Positions 17,062-25,941 of a stretch of 64,000 bases of DNA are shown piece by piece; position 1 is the stretch's first letter; each line of letters starts with the position of its first letter. The notes under the pieces are model-generated. The model was not told the DNA's origin. It made no database searches and saw nothing but the letters and a program-made list of their open reading frames with translations. Source of the stretch: Bacteroidota bacterium (GTDB taxonomy: Bacteria > Bacteroidota > Bacteroidia > B-17B0 > Aurantibacillaceae); the NCBI GenBank assembly GCA_021156365.1, contig JAJNDK010000001.1:372001-436000 (forward strand), in the 5' to 3' direction. The translations under genes were made by a program, and so were the position numbers.

Positions 17062-17196
17062 GATCCTGACGTGAAGTCAGGATGGTGACTTTGGAATCAT
17101 AGGCGAACACCTATGACACAAACGTCATCCATCCATGCGAATAGCCAGGATCGTGACTTGCAAATTATAGGCGGATGCCTATAACGCAAACGTCAT
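17042..17196 (-). repeat. 68-bp tandem repeat covering the 3' end of the SpoIIE gene
   Basis: CCTATAACG, CCTATGACA and CCTATAACG begin at 17042, 17110 and 17178, exactly 68 bases apart, and the units also share CAGGATxGTGACTT and ATAGGCG. The third unit lies over the last codons of the phosphatase gene. The first unit contains a perfect hairpin ATCCTGAC-GTGAA-GTCAGGAT (17063-17083). Confidence 0.8.
17097..17129 (-). pseudogene. Detached SpoIIE-phosphatase tail, proximal copy
   Basis: Minus-strand reading gives DDVCVIGVRL and a TGA stop, 68 bases beyond the same codons of the gene at 17165. The IGV variant matches the tail of the phosphatase at 19369-22758 more than that of its neighbour. Confidence 0.8.
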
Positions 17197-19222
17197 CGAC
17201 CTGGTAGCCCTCCCCTTTCCAGTTATTGAAATTATCCCGGATGATGGAGTACTGGTCGGACATTGGATAGCTATGTATCTTCAGCAATAATTGTTTCAGG
17301 TTCTTCGTTTTGAATTTTTTGTTCTTTTCCCCGCCAAACTGGTCCTGGTAGCCATCCGTGAAAAGGTACAATATATCGCCTTCCTGGGTTTTAATATCCG
17401 TTTTTTCAAACACGTTCGAAAGCGAAGGATAGATACCCACCGGTTTTTTATTGCCCTTGAACTCGTATATATGATTGTTGCGCAGAAGCAGTAAATTCTT
17501 ATTGGCGCCGGCAAACTGCAGGAGGTTCTTCTCCGGGCTGTATGAGCAGAAGGCAATATCCATCCCGTCCTTGATATTCTGTACATCGTCTTCACCCTTA
17601 TAGAACGAACGCTTTACTTCGTGGTTCAGGTTGTTCAGGATCTCATCCGGCTCATGGATACGGCTTTCCTTTACGATCCTGTTCAGGTGATTGATGCCCA
17701 CAATGCTCATAAATGCGCCGGGAACACCATGGCCGGTGCAATCGCCAAGAGCGAACACTATTTTCCGTTCGGGAGCATGAGTTTCATCCGGCCCGGGCTC
17801 CGTATGAAAAACTTCGCCCGAAACGACCAGCTCATATTCATTGACCACTGTTTTTGCAACCGGGGTCAAACTGATCTCTTCCAGCCAGTAAAAATCACCA
17901 CTCACAATATCGCGGGGCTGAAAAAAAACAAAGGCATCGGCAAACAGTTTCCGGAACAACTGATGCGAAGGCAACAGCGCCTTCTGTATCTTCTCTGCAT
18001 GGCGTACACTTTCCAGGAAATTCCTGTTCTTCTCAGCCAATTCGTGCTGCTGGATCTGTAAAAGCTCGTGCTGGGAACTGATCTTGCTGTTTTGCTGAAC
18101 GATCTCTTCCTTTTGCCAGCGGATCTCGGCCGTACGTTCTTCTACCTTGATCCGGAAATGATTGATATAACTGTTTATCTCAGATGCCATGTGCAGGAAA
18201 TTCTCGTTCATTTCCCTGAACTCTTTTATTTTAATTTCTTCACGGCTCACCGGAATATCTTTAAAACCACTCTCGATGTAGTTACGCATCGATGTTTTAA
18301 TGATATTCACACGTTTGGTAATGCGGCTTGCATATATATATCCAAGCACGAGGGCAATGAGGATAGAAAGAACGATCAGGCTGCTGTTGTAGATCTTCAG
18401 CTTTTTATGGAAGGAGCTTTCTATATCAACGGACTTCGCTTTTTCGGTATCGAAAAATGTATTGATATGCTCGTAATTGAGCCGGAGCTTTCTCAATACA
18501 CCCTCCCGCTCGTTGAGACCGATCTCGAATTGAAGGTTATAAAAGTCGGTAAAGTATTTTTTGTAATTGTAGGCAATATCGTGGTACTGCTTTTTCTTCT
18601 TTTTATCCTTAATAGTGGCATCGATCTCTTTTGTGAGCTCTTCATACTCCTGGTTGAATTTGTTGAAGTACTGGATATCCTTCCGGATGATGTAATCTTT
18701 CTCATGCCTGCGCAGCATGAGTGCCCGGTAATTGATCCCGTGATTCTCAATTTCCATCAGCTGGTGTGCATAATCCCGCATCCGGCCTTCTACTCCGAAA
18801 TCCTTAAAACCCTTCAGCAATACGTGTTCCTCCAGTTTCGAGAAATTAGCTGCATATTGTTTTTCCTGGATCAGCAGGGAATCAATAAGAGGTGTGATCT
18901 CGGAGTATTCATCATTCAGATTGGTGCGGACGGTTTGTAAACGGTAGATGATCTCAAAATAGTTGCTTTCAAACTCTTTTTTCACCTTGCTCTCCCCGCT
19001 CACAAAATAATTCTCGTTGGTGGTTTCATAAGAGATATAATCGTCGATCAGCTTGAAATTCTTCAGTGCCAGCACCCGGATATCATCGAGCTCGCGGATG
19101 GTGGAAGTAAGCCTGTTCTTTTGGTTATACAAATACCCGGAACCCAGGTACGTGAGCACCAGTAAAAAGATGACAACAGAAAAAACAAAAAGCAGCTGGA
19201 TCTTGAGTTGTTTGAATACCAT
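17165..19222 (-). CDS. Membrane sensor SpoIIE-type PP2C phosphatase
   Basis: About 685 residues. A first membrane helix (residues 10-30), a helical extracytoplasmic sensor of about 240 residues rich in charged coiled segments, a second membrane helix near 285-305 (SLIVLSILIALVLGYIYAS), a HAMP-like linker, a coiled coil with VEERTAEIRWQKEEIVQQ, and a C-terminal SpoIIE/PP2C domain (about 420-685) with GDFYWLEE, LGDCTGHGVPGAFMSIVG, DGMDIAFCSY and LFTDGYQDQFGGEKNKK. The metal-binding aspartates are present. Family members dephosphorylate STAS-type anti-sigma antagonists. The start at ATG 19222 (MVFKQLKIQ) is preferred to 19252 because it places the signal-anchor at the N-terminus and a -7-like GACTTTTG lies just before it. 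It is divergent from the next phosphatase. Confidence 0.88.
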   Translation of the reverse strand: MVFKQLKIQLLFVFSVVIFLLVLTYLGSGYLYNQKNRLTSTIRELDDIRVLALKNFKLIDDYISYETTNENYFVSGESKVKKEFESNYFEIIYRLQTVRTNLNDEYSEITPLIDSLLIQEKQYAANFSKLEEHVLLKGFKDFGVEGRMRDYAHQLMEIENHGINYRALMLRRHEKDYIIRKDIQYFNKFNQEYEELTKEIDATIKDKKKKKQYHDIAYNYKKYFTDFYNLQFEIGLNEREGVLRKLRLNYEHINTFFDTEKAKSVDIESSFHKKLKIYNSSLIVLSILIALVLGYIYASRITKRVNIIKTSMRNYIESGFKDIPVSREEIKIKEFREMNENFLHMASEINSYINHFRIKVEERTAEIRWQKEEIVQQNSKISSQHELLQIQQHELAEKNRNFLESVRHAEKIQKALLPSHQLFRKLFADAFVFFQPRDIVSGDFYWLEEISLTPVAKTVVNEYELVVSGEVFHTEPGPDETHAPERKIVFALGDCTGHGVPGAFMSIVGINHLNRIVKESRIHEPDEILNNLNHEVKRSFYKGEDDVQNIKDGMDIAFCSYSPEKNLLQFAGANKNLLLLRNNHIYEFKGNKKPVGIYPSLSNVFEKTDIKTQEGDILYLFTDGYQDQFGGEKNKKFKTKNLKQLLLKIHSYPMSDQYSIIRDNFNNWKGEGYQVDDVCVIGIRL

Positions 19223-19355
19223 GCAGCAAAAGTCGGCCATATACCAACCCAATAAGTTATGTAAAAGTTAGTTGAATATTAACTTCGATGAAAACGAATG
19301 AAAAGCATACTAACACTATTTTTTCCACCATTGAAGCTAATCGGAAAAAATCTCT

Positions 19356-19363
19356 TATTTTTG
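19356..19363 (+). promoter_or_regulatory. -7 box TATTTTTG of the propeller-SpoIIE gene
   Basis: Consensus TAnnTTTG six bases before ATG 19369, with TTG at 19331-19333 as a possible -33 element. It argues against the start at 19288. Confidence 0.65.
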
Positions 19364-19368
19364 GTTAT

Positions 19369-22300
19369 ATGTCTAAAGCCGTTTTTACGCTTGCCGGTGT
19401 TTTATGTATACTCGTATTACGCGCGCAACAGTTCGTTGAACCCGCTTTCAGCTACCTCGATCCCGAGAAATTCGGTGCCAACAATCTGTATCACCAGCAG
19501 TGGGATAAGCACGGTGGTATGTGGATGGCTTCCGAAAAAGGACTTGTCTATTACAATGGCTATTCTACCCAGGTATGGTCAAAAAAAGAGAACACCTCCA
19601 ATTCCCTGCTCGACAATTCCATCCAGGCCCTGTATCTCGATTCTAAAAACATTCTTTGGATCAGTTACCCGGAGATACCGGGCATTACAAAATTCGATGT
19701 TTTCAGCCATGAGATAACACATATCCTGCCCGATTCCTCCTCTCCTTCCGCTATTCCACGGGGGCGGATCGTTTGTTTCCAGGAAGATTCAAAAGAGAAT
19801 TTCTGGGTCCTGACCTGGGGCGAAGGTTTGTTTAAAATGGATCGGGAAAGCGGTACATGTATTCCCTACAAAACGAATAAAGATAAACCCGGCGACACTC
19901 ATTTTATTCCTAACAACATTGTAAAAGCCATGCTGGAGCTGAAGAACGGCAACTACCTGCTTGGCTTCTTCGAAGAATCTGCTCCTTCGGCAATGCCCGT
20001 ATACTTTGATGCAGCAAAGGGTTTATTCGAACCTTTCCCGGTAGAAGAATATCTTGCCGGACTACCAGAAGTGGAAAAAGACAAGATCCGGTTTTCGCTC
20101 AAGATCACGCATTTTATATATGAAGACACTAAGGAGAATATTTGGTTCGGGACATACAGCGGTCTTATTTGTTTCGATACAAAAAACAAAAAAGCCTCCC
20201 GTATCTCGGGTAAACAGTTTGACGCCACGCAGCAAAACCTCGACAATGCCCGCGCTTATGTACTGGATGAGAACAACCGGATGTGGATCGGCTCGCCCAA
20301 TGCAGGGATCATGCTGGTGGATCCGGAAACAAAAAAAGCGGGATACCTCCGTAATGCAACGGATAATATCTCCAGTATTGCCGATAACCGGATCCGCACA
20401 CTGAATAAAGATGCCGACGGAAACATATGGATCAGCACAGGGCTTGGAGGCTTCAGCATCTACAATCCAAGATTGCAGCAATTCAGGGTGCTGTCCTGGG
20501 AAAAGATGGATCTTGACTATAGTGATCGCTCAGGGCAAACAGTTCCGGTGAACCAGATGTTGGTGAAAGACAACGGCGAGCTCTATATCTCCAATGAAAA
20601 AGGCATCACGGTGTACGATGCATACAACGAAAAGATCCTGGAGAAAATAGATCCGGGCAAAAAGCTGAACGCGAACATGGAATTGTACATCGCTTCCCGC
20701 ATCAATAATTTCAAATTCATGCAGAACAAGCGGATATTGCTTTGCAGTCCTGAGCTTCCGGCTATTTACGATCAGGCATCCAAACAATACAAGCGTATTT
20801 CCAACCAAAGTGATTTTCCTGATAAACCGGGATTCCGCATTCTTTTCAGGCACGATAAAAGTACCCAACCGCTGTTCCTGTTCACCGGCAGGAATGGGAT
20901 CATTTACGAATACAATGAAACAACCAATACCCTGAGCGAATTCTCCCGCCTGGATAAGCGAATCCATGAAACCTATTCCTATATATTGAAAAGCGGGAAA
21001 TGGCTGCTTTGTAGCGGAGAAAAGGATTTTGTGATCTTTGATCCGATTAAAAAAAGCTTCGATGTATATGGCCCAAATCAAAAGGATCACTTTTTCCCTG
21101 ACAGCACCATCAATATAGCGATGGTAGACGCAAAAGGTATGGCCTGGTTCGGAACAGGAAAAGGACTTTATACATTCGATGAGAACACCGGGAAATACGA
21201 ATGCATGAATGCAAGGATCGGCATAAAAGAATTTCCGGTATTTGCCATCATCAACGACACTACAGGTGTGAAGTGGATCGTTTCTTCCAAAAAGCTGATC
21301 CGGTGGGATGAAAAGAACAGTTCCGTTACCATGGTCGGTAAGGACTATGGCTTGAATGCAGGATCTTTTTTCAACTCCCGTGCGCAGATCGATGCAAACG
21401 GCCATATCTATGTTGCTTCCCTGAATGGCGTGGCGGTTTTTAATCCGTATACACTACGGTTCCTCGAGCGGAAACCAAAGGTATTCCCGGATGTGATCCA
21501 GATCAACGAAGACACCCTTCATTTTACTGAAAGCAATGCCTTCACAGAAGGAAGCACAAAACTGGACTGGGATCAGAATTTCCTGAGTTTCGAGTTCCAT
21601 TCCGACCAGGTATACCTGCCTTCGCCCAACCGTTTTTATTACAGGCTGATAGGGCTCGATACAAACTGGGTGGATAACGGGAATTCCAACAAGATCCGGT
21701 ATACCAATCTTTCGGCAGGGAGCTATACATTAGAAGTGAAAGTAAAAAATGCCTACGACAAAGAAAGCGAAGTGTACCGTATCCCGTTTTTCATCGCACG
21801 GGCATTCTGGGCCACCTGGTGGTTCTACCTGCTTATCATTGTTGTCATTGCGATCGCTGTTTATTATTACATACGCCACCGCGAGAAAGAAGCAAGGCAA
21901 AGAGCAGAGCTGCTTGAACAAAGAATAGTAGAGCGCACAGCCGAAGTGGTAACCAAGGCCGAACAGATCACCCATCAGAAAGATATCATCGAAGAAAAGA
22001 ATAAAGAGCTGACCGATTCCATTCATTATGCTCTGAGGATCCAGCAATCGATCCTGCCCGAAGAAAAACAGATCGCCAAAGGCCTGCCCGAGCATTTTAT
22101 ATTTTACCAGCCCAAAGATATTGTAAGCGGGGATTTCTACTGGTACTCGCAACACGGTGATTCCATTCTATGGGCAGTAGTGGATTGTACAGGCCATGGT
22201 GTGCCCGGTGGTTTTATGAGCATGTTAGGATCTGGTTTGCTGAACCAGATCGTGAACGAAGAACACAGGCTGCAGCCGGACGATATTCTGAATCAGCTGC

Positions 22301-22758
22301 GCGAGCGCGTGATCATTGCACTGAAACAAACCGGTAAATTCGGTGAAAGCAGCGACGGGATGGATATTATCCTGTGCCGGTACCTGCCTTCCAAAAACCT
22401 TTTGCAGATGGCCGGCGCCAACAATCCTTTGTACATTATCCGCAATGAAGAGCTGATAGAGGTAAAAGGCGACAAACAACCGATCGGAGTTTACCTGGAT
22501 ATAAAAAAGCCTTTCACCCTGCAGGAAATAACAACAGAAAAAGGCGATATGCTTTATATGAACTCTGACGGATACACCGATCAGTTTGGCGGAGAGAAAG
22601 GAAAAAAATTCAAGACCTCTAATTTTGAAAAACTACTTCTTCAATTGCATAAAGAAAACATGCAAACACAGCAGATTAAGCTGGAAGCAGCGTTCAATGA
22701 ATGGAAGCGGGATATCGAACAGCTGGATGACGTTTGCGTTATAGGTGTCAGGCTCTAA
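19369..22758 (+). CDS. Beta-propeller / Y_Y_Y sensor SpoIIE-type phosphatase
   Basis: About 1129 residues. After a signal peptide (MSKAVFTLAGVLCILVLRAQ) come two-component-regulator propeller repeats (HGGMWMASEKGLVYYNG, ENIWFGTYSGLICFD, GNIWISTGLGGFSIYNP) across about 700 residues, a Y_Y_Y domain (FYYRLIGLDTNWVDNGNSNKIRYTNLSAGSYTLEVKV), one membrane helix (FYLLIIVVIAIAVYYYI), a coiled coil and a SpoIIE/PP2C domain with GDFYWYSQ, VVDCTGHGVPGGFMSML and NSDGYTDQFGGEKGKK. The layout is that of hybrid two-component sensors, but with a phosphatase instead of a histidine kinase. Start 19369 is chosen by promoter and signal peptide. The ligand is unknown. Confidence 0.9.
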   Translation: MSKAVFTLAGVLCILVLRAQQFVEPAFSYLDPEKFGANNLYHQQWDKHGGMWMASEKGLVYYNGYSTQVWSKKENTSNSLLDNSIQALYLDSKNILWISYPEIPGITKFDVFSHEITHILPDSSSPSAIPRGRIVCFQEDSKENFWVLTWGEGLFKMDRESGTCIPYKTNKDKPGDTHFIPNNIVKAMLELKNGNYLLGFFEESAPSAMPVYFDAAKGLFEPFPVEEYLAGLPEVEKDKIRFSLKITHFIYEDTKENIWFGTYSGLICFDTKNKKASRISGKQFDATQQNLDNARAYVLDENNRMWIGSPNAGIMLVDPETKKAGYLRNATDNISSIADNRIRTLNKDADGNIWISTGLGGFSIYNPRLQQFRVLSWEKMDLDYSDRSGQTVPVNQMLVKDNGELYISNEKGITVYDAYNEKILEKIDPGKKLNANMELYIASRINNFKFMQNKRILLCSPELPAIYDQASKQYKRISNQSDFPDKPGFRILFRHDKSTQPLFLFTGRNGIIYEYNETTNTLSEFSRLDKRIHETYSYILKSGKWLLCSGEKDFVIFDPIKKSFDVYGPNQKDHFFPDSTINIAMVDAKGMAWFGTGKGLYTFDENTGKYECMNARIGIKEFPVFAIINDTTGVKWIVSSKKLIRWDEKNSSVTMVGKDYGLNAGSFFNSRAQIDANGHIYVASLNGVAVFNPYTLRFLERKPKVFPDVIQINEDTLHFTESNAFTEGSTKLDWDQNFLSFEFHSDQVYLPSPNRFYYRLIGLDTNWVDNGNSNKIRYTNLSAGSYTLEVKVKNAYDKESEVYRIPFFIARAFWATWWFYLLIIVVIAIAVYYYIRHREKEARQRAELLEQRIVERTAEVVTKAEQITHQKDIIEEKNKELTDSIHYALRIQQSILPEEKQIAKGLPEHFIFYQPKDIVSGDFYWYSQHGDSILWAVVDCTGHGVPGGFMSMLGSGLLNQIVNEEHRLQPDDILNQLRERVIIALKQTGKFGESSDGMDIILCRYLPSKNLLQMAGANNPLYIIRNEELIEVKGDKQPIGVYLDIKKPFTLQEITTEKGDMLYMNSDGYTDQFGGEKGKKFKTSNFEKLLLQLHKENMQTQQIKLEAAFNEWKRDIEQLDDVCVIGVRL

Positions 22759-22765
22759 TTCAAAA

Positions 22766-22816
22766 CTTCGCGTACTTTGCGTATACTTCTTCGCGTGCTC
22801 GCGAGGCTTCGCGAGC
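22766..22816. repeat. Dispersed TTTGCG repeat with palindrome GCTCGCGA-GGCT-TCGCGAGC
   Basis: The region holds CTTCGCGTACTTTGCG and, at 22797-22816, a perfect eight-base stem with GGCT loop. The core TCGCGAGGCTTCGCGA is repeated exactly at 48442-48457. It lies between convergent genes and may also act as a terminator stem. Confidence 0.65.
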
Positions 22817-22824
22817 GGTTAAAA

Positions 22825-23703
22825 TCAATTCCTTTTATCAATCCCCCACATCAGCTTATCGCGCAGTGTTTTGAAGAAATGCTGCATATCGAGTGAGATC
22901 AGGTTGAAGGTAAAATCGGCTTTTTTCAGACGGATCTCATGGTCTGCATCGATGGTGGCAGAGCGCGAGTCGAGTGAAATCAGGTATTCCGGGCTTCTGC
23001 CACGTACTTTCAGGTGAACCTGGCTGTTGCTGGAAATAATAATGGGGCGCACATTGAGGTTATGCGGAGCGATCGGTGTGATCACAAAATTCTCGGCATC
23101 CGGAACCATGATGGGCCCGCCGCAGCTCAACGAATAGGCTGTAGAACCCGTCGGTGTCGAAATGATCAAACCATCAGCCCAGTAAGAGTTCAGGAAAGCG
23201 CCATTGATCGTCGTATCGATACTGATCATGGAAGAAGAATCTTTTTTCATGATGGTTACTTCATTCACCGCATAATGCAGATCGCCGAACAAACCGGTTG
23301 GATTTTCCAGTTCGAGAATGCTTCGTTTGTCCAGCCTGAATTTATCCTTTAGTAAAAAATCGATGGCCAGTCCGAAATCTTCTTTATATACAGTAGCGAG
23401 GAAACCCAGCCTTCCTGTGTTCACTCCCAATACCGGGATGCCCGAATCACGCACAAGGTCCAGTGTTTCCAGTATCGTTCCATCGCCCCCTAATGAGATG
23501 ATATAATTCACCTTATCGCGGATGCACTCATGCGATTTATAGGTGGGGATCTCCAGGTTAAAGCTAAAATGCTCTTTCAGGAACCGATAATAATCCTCAT
23601 TGATGATGAAATCAATATTTTCCTTGTTCAGCTTTGTGCTCAGGGTTTTTATATAATCCGGGTGATTGTCTTTTGACAGCCGGGCGTAAACTGCAATGGT
23701 CAT
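22825..23703 (-). CDS. nadK: NAD kinase
   Basis: A 292-residue enzyme that phosphorylates NAD to NADP. It has the ISLGGDGTILETLDLV motif, GVNTGRLGFLA, the NEVTIMK segment with the conserved NE, and the glycine-rich STPTGSTAYSLSCGGPI and TPIAPHNLNVRPII. Length is usual. It is the last gene of an operon with the BamA-like gene (10-base gap) and a CBS-domain gene. Confidence 0.95.
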   Translation of the reverse strand: MTIAVYARLSKDNHPDYIKTLSTKLNKENIDFIINEDYYRFLKEHFSFNLEIPTYKSHECIRDKVNYIISLGGDGTILETLDLVRDSGIPVLGVNTGRLGFLATVYKEDFGLAIDFLLKDKFRLDKRSILELENPTGLFGDLHYAVNEVTIMKKDSSSMISIDTTINGAFLNSYWADGLIISTPTGSTAYSLSCGGPIMVPDAENFVITPIAPHNLNVRPIIISSNSQVHLKVRGRSPEYLISLDSRSATIDADHEIRLKKADFTFNLISLDMQHFFKTLRDKLMWGIDKRN

Positions 23704-23713
23704 TCAATTGGTT

Positions 23714-25192
23714 TTATAATGGAGCCGCAAAATGCAAAAATATACCTTTTTGTTTCATCTTGTTTACAGATGCTTCCACTCTTAATACATAATCATAATA
23801 CGTTACAAGACTGGCCCCTACCCCTGCCCCACCGATCCATGAATTGGCAAGCGGGTTGTCGTCATAAAACACCTTATCCTGCACAAAAGCCGCATCGCAA
23901 TGTGCCGACAGGTAGATTGCATACGGCACTTTATTGAATTTCTCCAGGCGCTTTATGGGAACGGATATCACACGTGGTTTTACCAACTGGAAATTGATAT
24001 TCGTTTTGAACATCACAAAGGTCTGCCCGTCCACTACATAATACTCATACCCTCTCACAAAATCATTGTAGCCAAGCGCTTTGTTGAAATAATAACCGGT
24101 TGTATTGAACATCCGGTAACGCATACGTAGTGCCGTTCCTACGAAGGTCCTTTTCACGGGATTCCAGTAATTTTTCACAACCGCATCCACCGAAAAATTA
24201 TCCACGTTCTCGTTGTGTAATAAATTCAGACCATCCTTCGTAAATCCGCATTCGTAAAAATATCCTCTCAGGGGAAATATCTTTGCATCGCGGTAATCGC
24301 GGCGAAAACGATATTGCAGGCTCAGGTAAGAGGCAGCATCCGAATTGTTTCCGAAATAATTTTTATTCAGTTCTTTGATCGTATCGGCTACCGAGCTTTC
24401 ACAGTAGAGCAGATCCAGCACATGACGGTTGTACAGGCCATTTCTGTAAGTCAGGCCAAGCTTCACTTCTTTTTCTTTGCGGAGGAACTTTGTATAATTC
24501 CTGTTGAACTGCAGCCGGTTGCCATACGTAGAAAAAGCTACTTCATTGTTCCGCAGAAAGCTATAGGATACATTGGCACCTATCGTTTGTTTTTTGTTGA
24601 GATACGGGATCTTGTAAGAAAAACCATACAGCTCCGTGTAGCCTTTCCTGAACTTAAGTACAGCCGACTCATTACGTCCGCGCACATTTTCCATTGTCAG
24701 ATACATCCCGTAATTGATGCGGAACAGGTCTTTTGTTTCCCACCAGGAATTAAAATTACGATCCTGGATCTCGAAGATAGGTGAAGGCCACAGATACCAT
24801 CGCTCCTTTACATCGATGATCACTGTCACACGGGATGAATCGGCAGAGAAATTTTTAATAAATGTTACAAAATTGAAAAGGGACGTATTGATGAGATTCT
24901 GACGTGTACGCTCCGTCTTTTGCTCCAGCTCCTTCAGTGTCATGGCCTCACCGGCAGAAAAAGTAAGCTCGCGGAAAATGATCCTTTCTTTTGTCCTTTT
25001 ATTGCCCGTGACAAGAATGCTGTCCACTATTACTTTCCCGCTTTGCAGCTGGCTGATCTTGTATGCATCGATATGATCGTCGGATTGAGCGAAAAGAAAA
25101 GAAGGAATGCAGAAAGAAAGGACAAGAAACAAAGTCCTTGCCGGTATGAAGTGTTGTGTGCGTTTAAATATTGAGGAAACGCATAAATTCAT
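23714..25192 (-). CDS. BamA/TamA-like outer membrane protein with POTRA domain
   Basis: A 492-residue protein with an N-terminal signal segment (ending SFLFAQ), one POTRA-type domain (VIVDSILVTGNKRTKERIIFRELTF...TRQNLINTSLFNFVTF) and a C-terminal 16-strand-like barrel with VRGYEYYVVDG (the VRGY/F Omp85 motif). It is about half the size of a housekeeping BamA, so it is a relative rather than BamA itself. The annotated start overlaps the end of the CBS gene by 29 bases; a later start is possible but would leave a shorter signal sequence. Confidence 0.85.
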   Translation of the reverse strand: MNLCVSSIFKRTQHFIPARTLFLVLSFCIPSFLFAQSDDHIDAYKISQLQSGKVIVDSILVTGNKRTKERIIFRELTFSAGEAMTLKELEQKTERTRQNLINTSLFNFVTFIKNFSADSSRVTVIIDVKERWYLWPSPIFEIQDRNFNSWWETKDLFRINYGMYLTMENVRGRNESAVLKFRKGYTELYGFSYKIPYLNKKQTIGANVSYSFLRNNEVAFSTYGNRLQFNRNYTKFLRKEKEVKLGLTYRNGLYNRHVLDLLYCESSVADTIKELNKNYFGNNSDAASYLSLQYRFRRDYRDAKIFPLRGYFYECGFTKDGLNLLHNENVDNFSVDAVVKNYWNPVKRTFVGTALRMRYRMFNTTGYYFNKALGYNDFVRGYEYYVVDGQTFVMFKTNINFQLVKPRVISVPIKRLEKFNKVPYAIYLSAHCDAAFVQDKVFYDDNPLANSWIGGAGVGASLVTYYDYVLRVEASVNKMKQKGIFLHFAAPL

Positions 25193-25829
25193 TGAACTTT
25201 CCTTTTAGGTCATCTTCAAATTCCGATTGATGATACGATGCTTTTACACGGTATGCATAGCGGTTAAATGTCTGCAATATTCTCGTCAGATCTTCATTGT
25301 TCACTTTGATCGTTACCTCTATCATGTTTGAATCCGTTACGGAAGCAACATAGAGGCTCAGTACCTTGGCATCATTCCCTTCAATGATCCCCGCGATCTG
25401 CACAAGCGAGTAATCCGCTTTGGGCATTTCGAGCTCAATAATCCCGCCCGGTTCCTGGATAGCAGAAAACCCTGTAAACTTCTCTAGGGCACTTTTGTAG
25501 GTAATAGATCCTGCAAACTGGTCTTTATCATCCAATACCGGCAGCAAGGTAAGATTCATGGCAGCCATCAGCTTCAGCGCATCGTATGCATGCTGTGCCT
25601 GGTGAATAACAGGCCGCAGCAGGTGCAGCTTGCTTTGCTCTATTTCCTCTTCCGGCCTCCGGTTGGCATCCAGCAGATCGCTTTCGGCCACCAAACCTAA
25701 AAACTCTTTTCCTTTTGTAACCGCCAGGTGCGTTACTTTGAATTCTTCCATCCAATGCAAAGCCTGATCGATCGTATCCGTATTTTTCAGAGGGGGAACC
25801 TCGTCCGTAATTAAATCCGCTACCAGCAT
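25164..25829 (-). CDS. CBS domain pair protein
   Basis: A 221-residue protein: residues about 1-125 contain two CBS motifs (MLVADLITDEVPPLKNTDTI and MAAMNLTLLPVLDDKDQFAGSITYKSALE) that usually bind adenine nucleotides, and the C-terminal half looks like an ACT-like regulatory fold (EVTIKVNNEDLTRILQTFNRYAYRVKASYHQ). It is the first gene of the nadK operon. A strong ribosome binding site lies at 25838-25844. A role in sensing ATP or NAD pools is possible but not shown. Confidence 0.83.
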   Translation of the reverse strand: MLVADLITDEVPPLKNTDTIDQALHWMEEFKVTHLAVTKGKEFLGLVAESDLLDANRRPEEEIEQSKLHLLRPVIHQAQHAYDALKLMAAMNLTLLPVLDDKDQFAGSITYKSALEKFTGFSAIQEPGGIIELEMPKADYSLVQIAGIIEGNDAKVLSLYVASVTDSNMIEVTIKVNNEDLTRILQTFNRYAYRVKASYHQSEFEDDLKGKFNEFMRFLNI

Positions 25830-25837
25830 AAAATTTT

Positions 25838-25844
25838 CTCCTTT
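25838..25844 (-). promoter_or_regulatory. Unusually strong Shine-Dalgarno AAAGGAG of the CBS gene
   Basis: On the minus strand AAAGGAG stands eight bases before the ATG at 25829. Most genes in this window have no recognisable Shine-Dalgarno, so this one fixes the start of the operon. Confidence 0.6.
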
Positions 25845-25898
25845 TACTAATTTAGCAATTTATCTGAAATAAATAGTAGTACAGAAATTGAAACTGCT

Positions 25899-25906
25899 TA
25901 AATTTA
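25899..25906 (+). promoter_or_regulatory. -7-like box TAAATTTA of pdxJ
   Basis: One mismatch to TAnnTTTG, 35 bases before ATG 25942 and divergent to the CBS gene. Confidence 0.4.
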
Positions 25907-25941
25907 CCCACAAATTTACTATTAAATAATCAAATAAAAGA

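Noticed and set aside
17029-17196. CRISPR-like reading of the 68-bp repeats
   Set aside because: Only three units, imperfect, without constant repeats and variable spacers; they are copies of a coding end.
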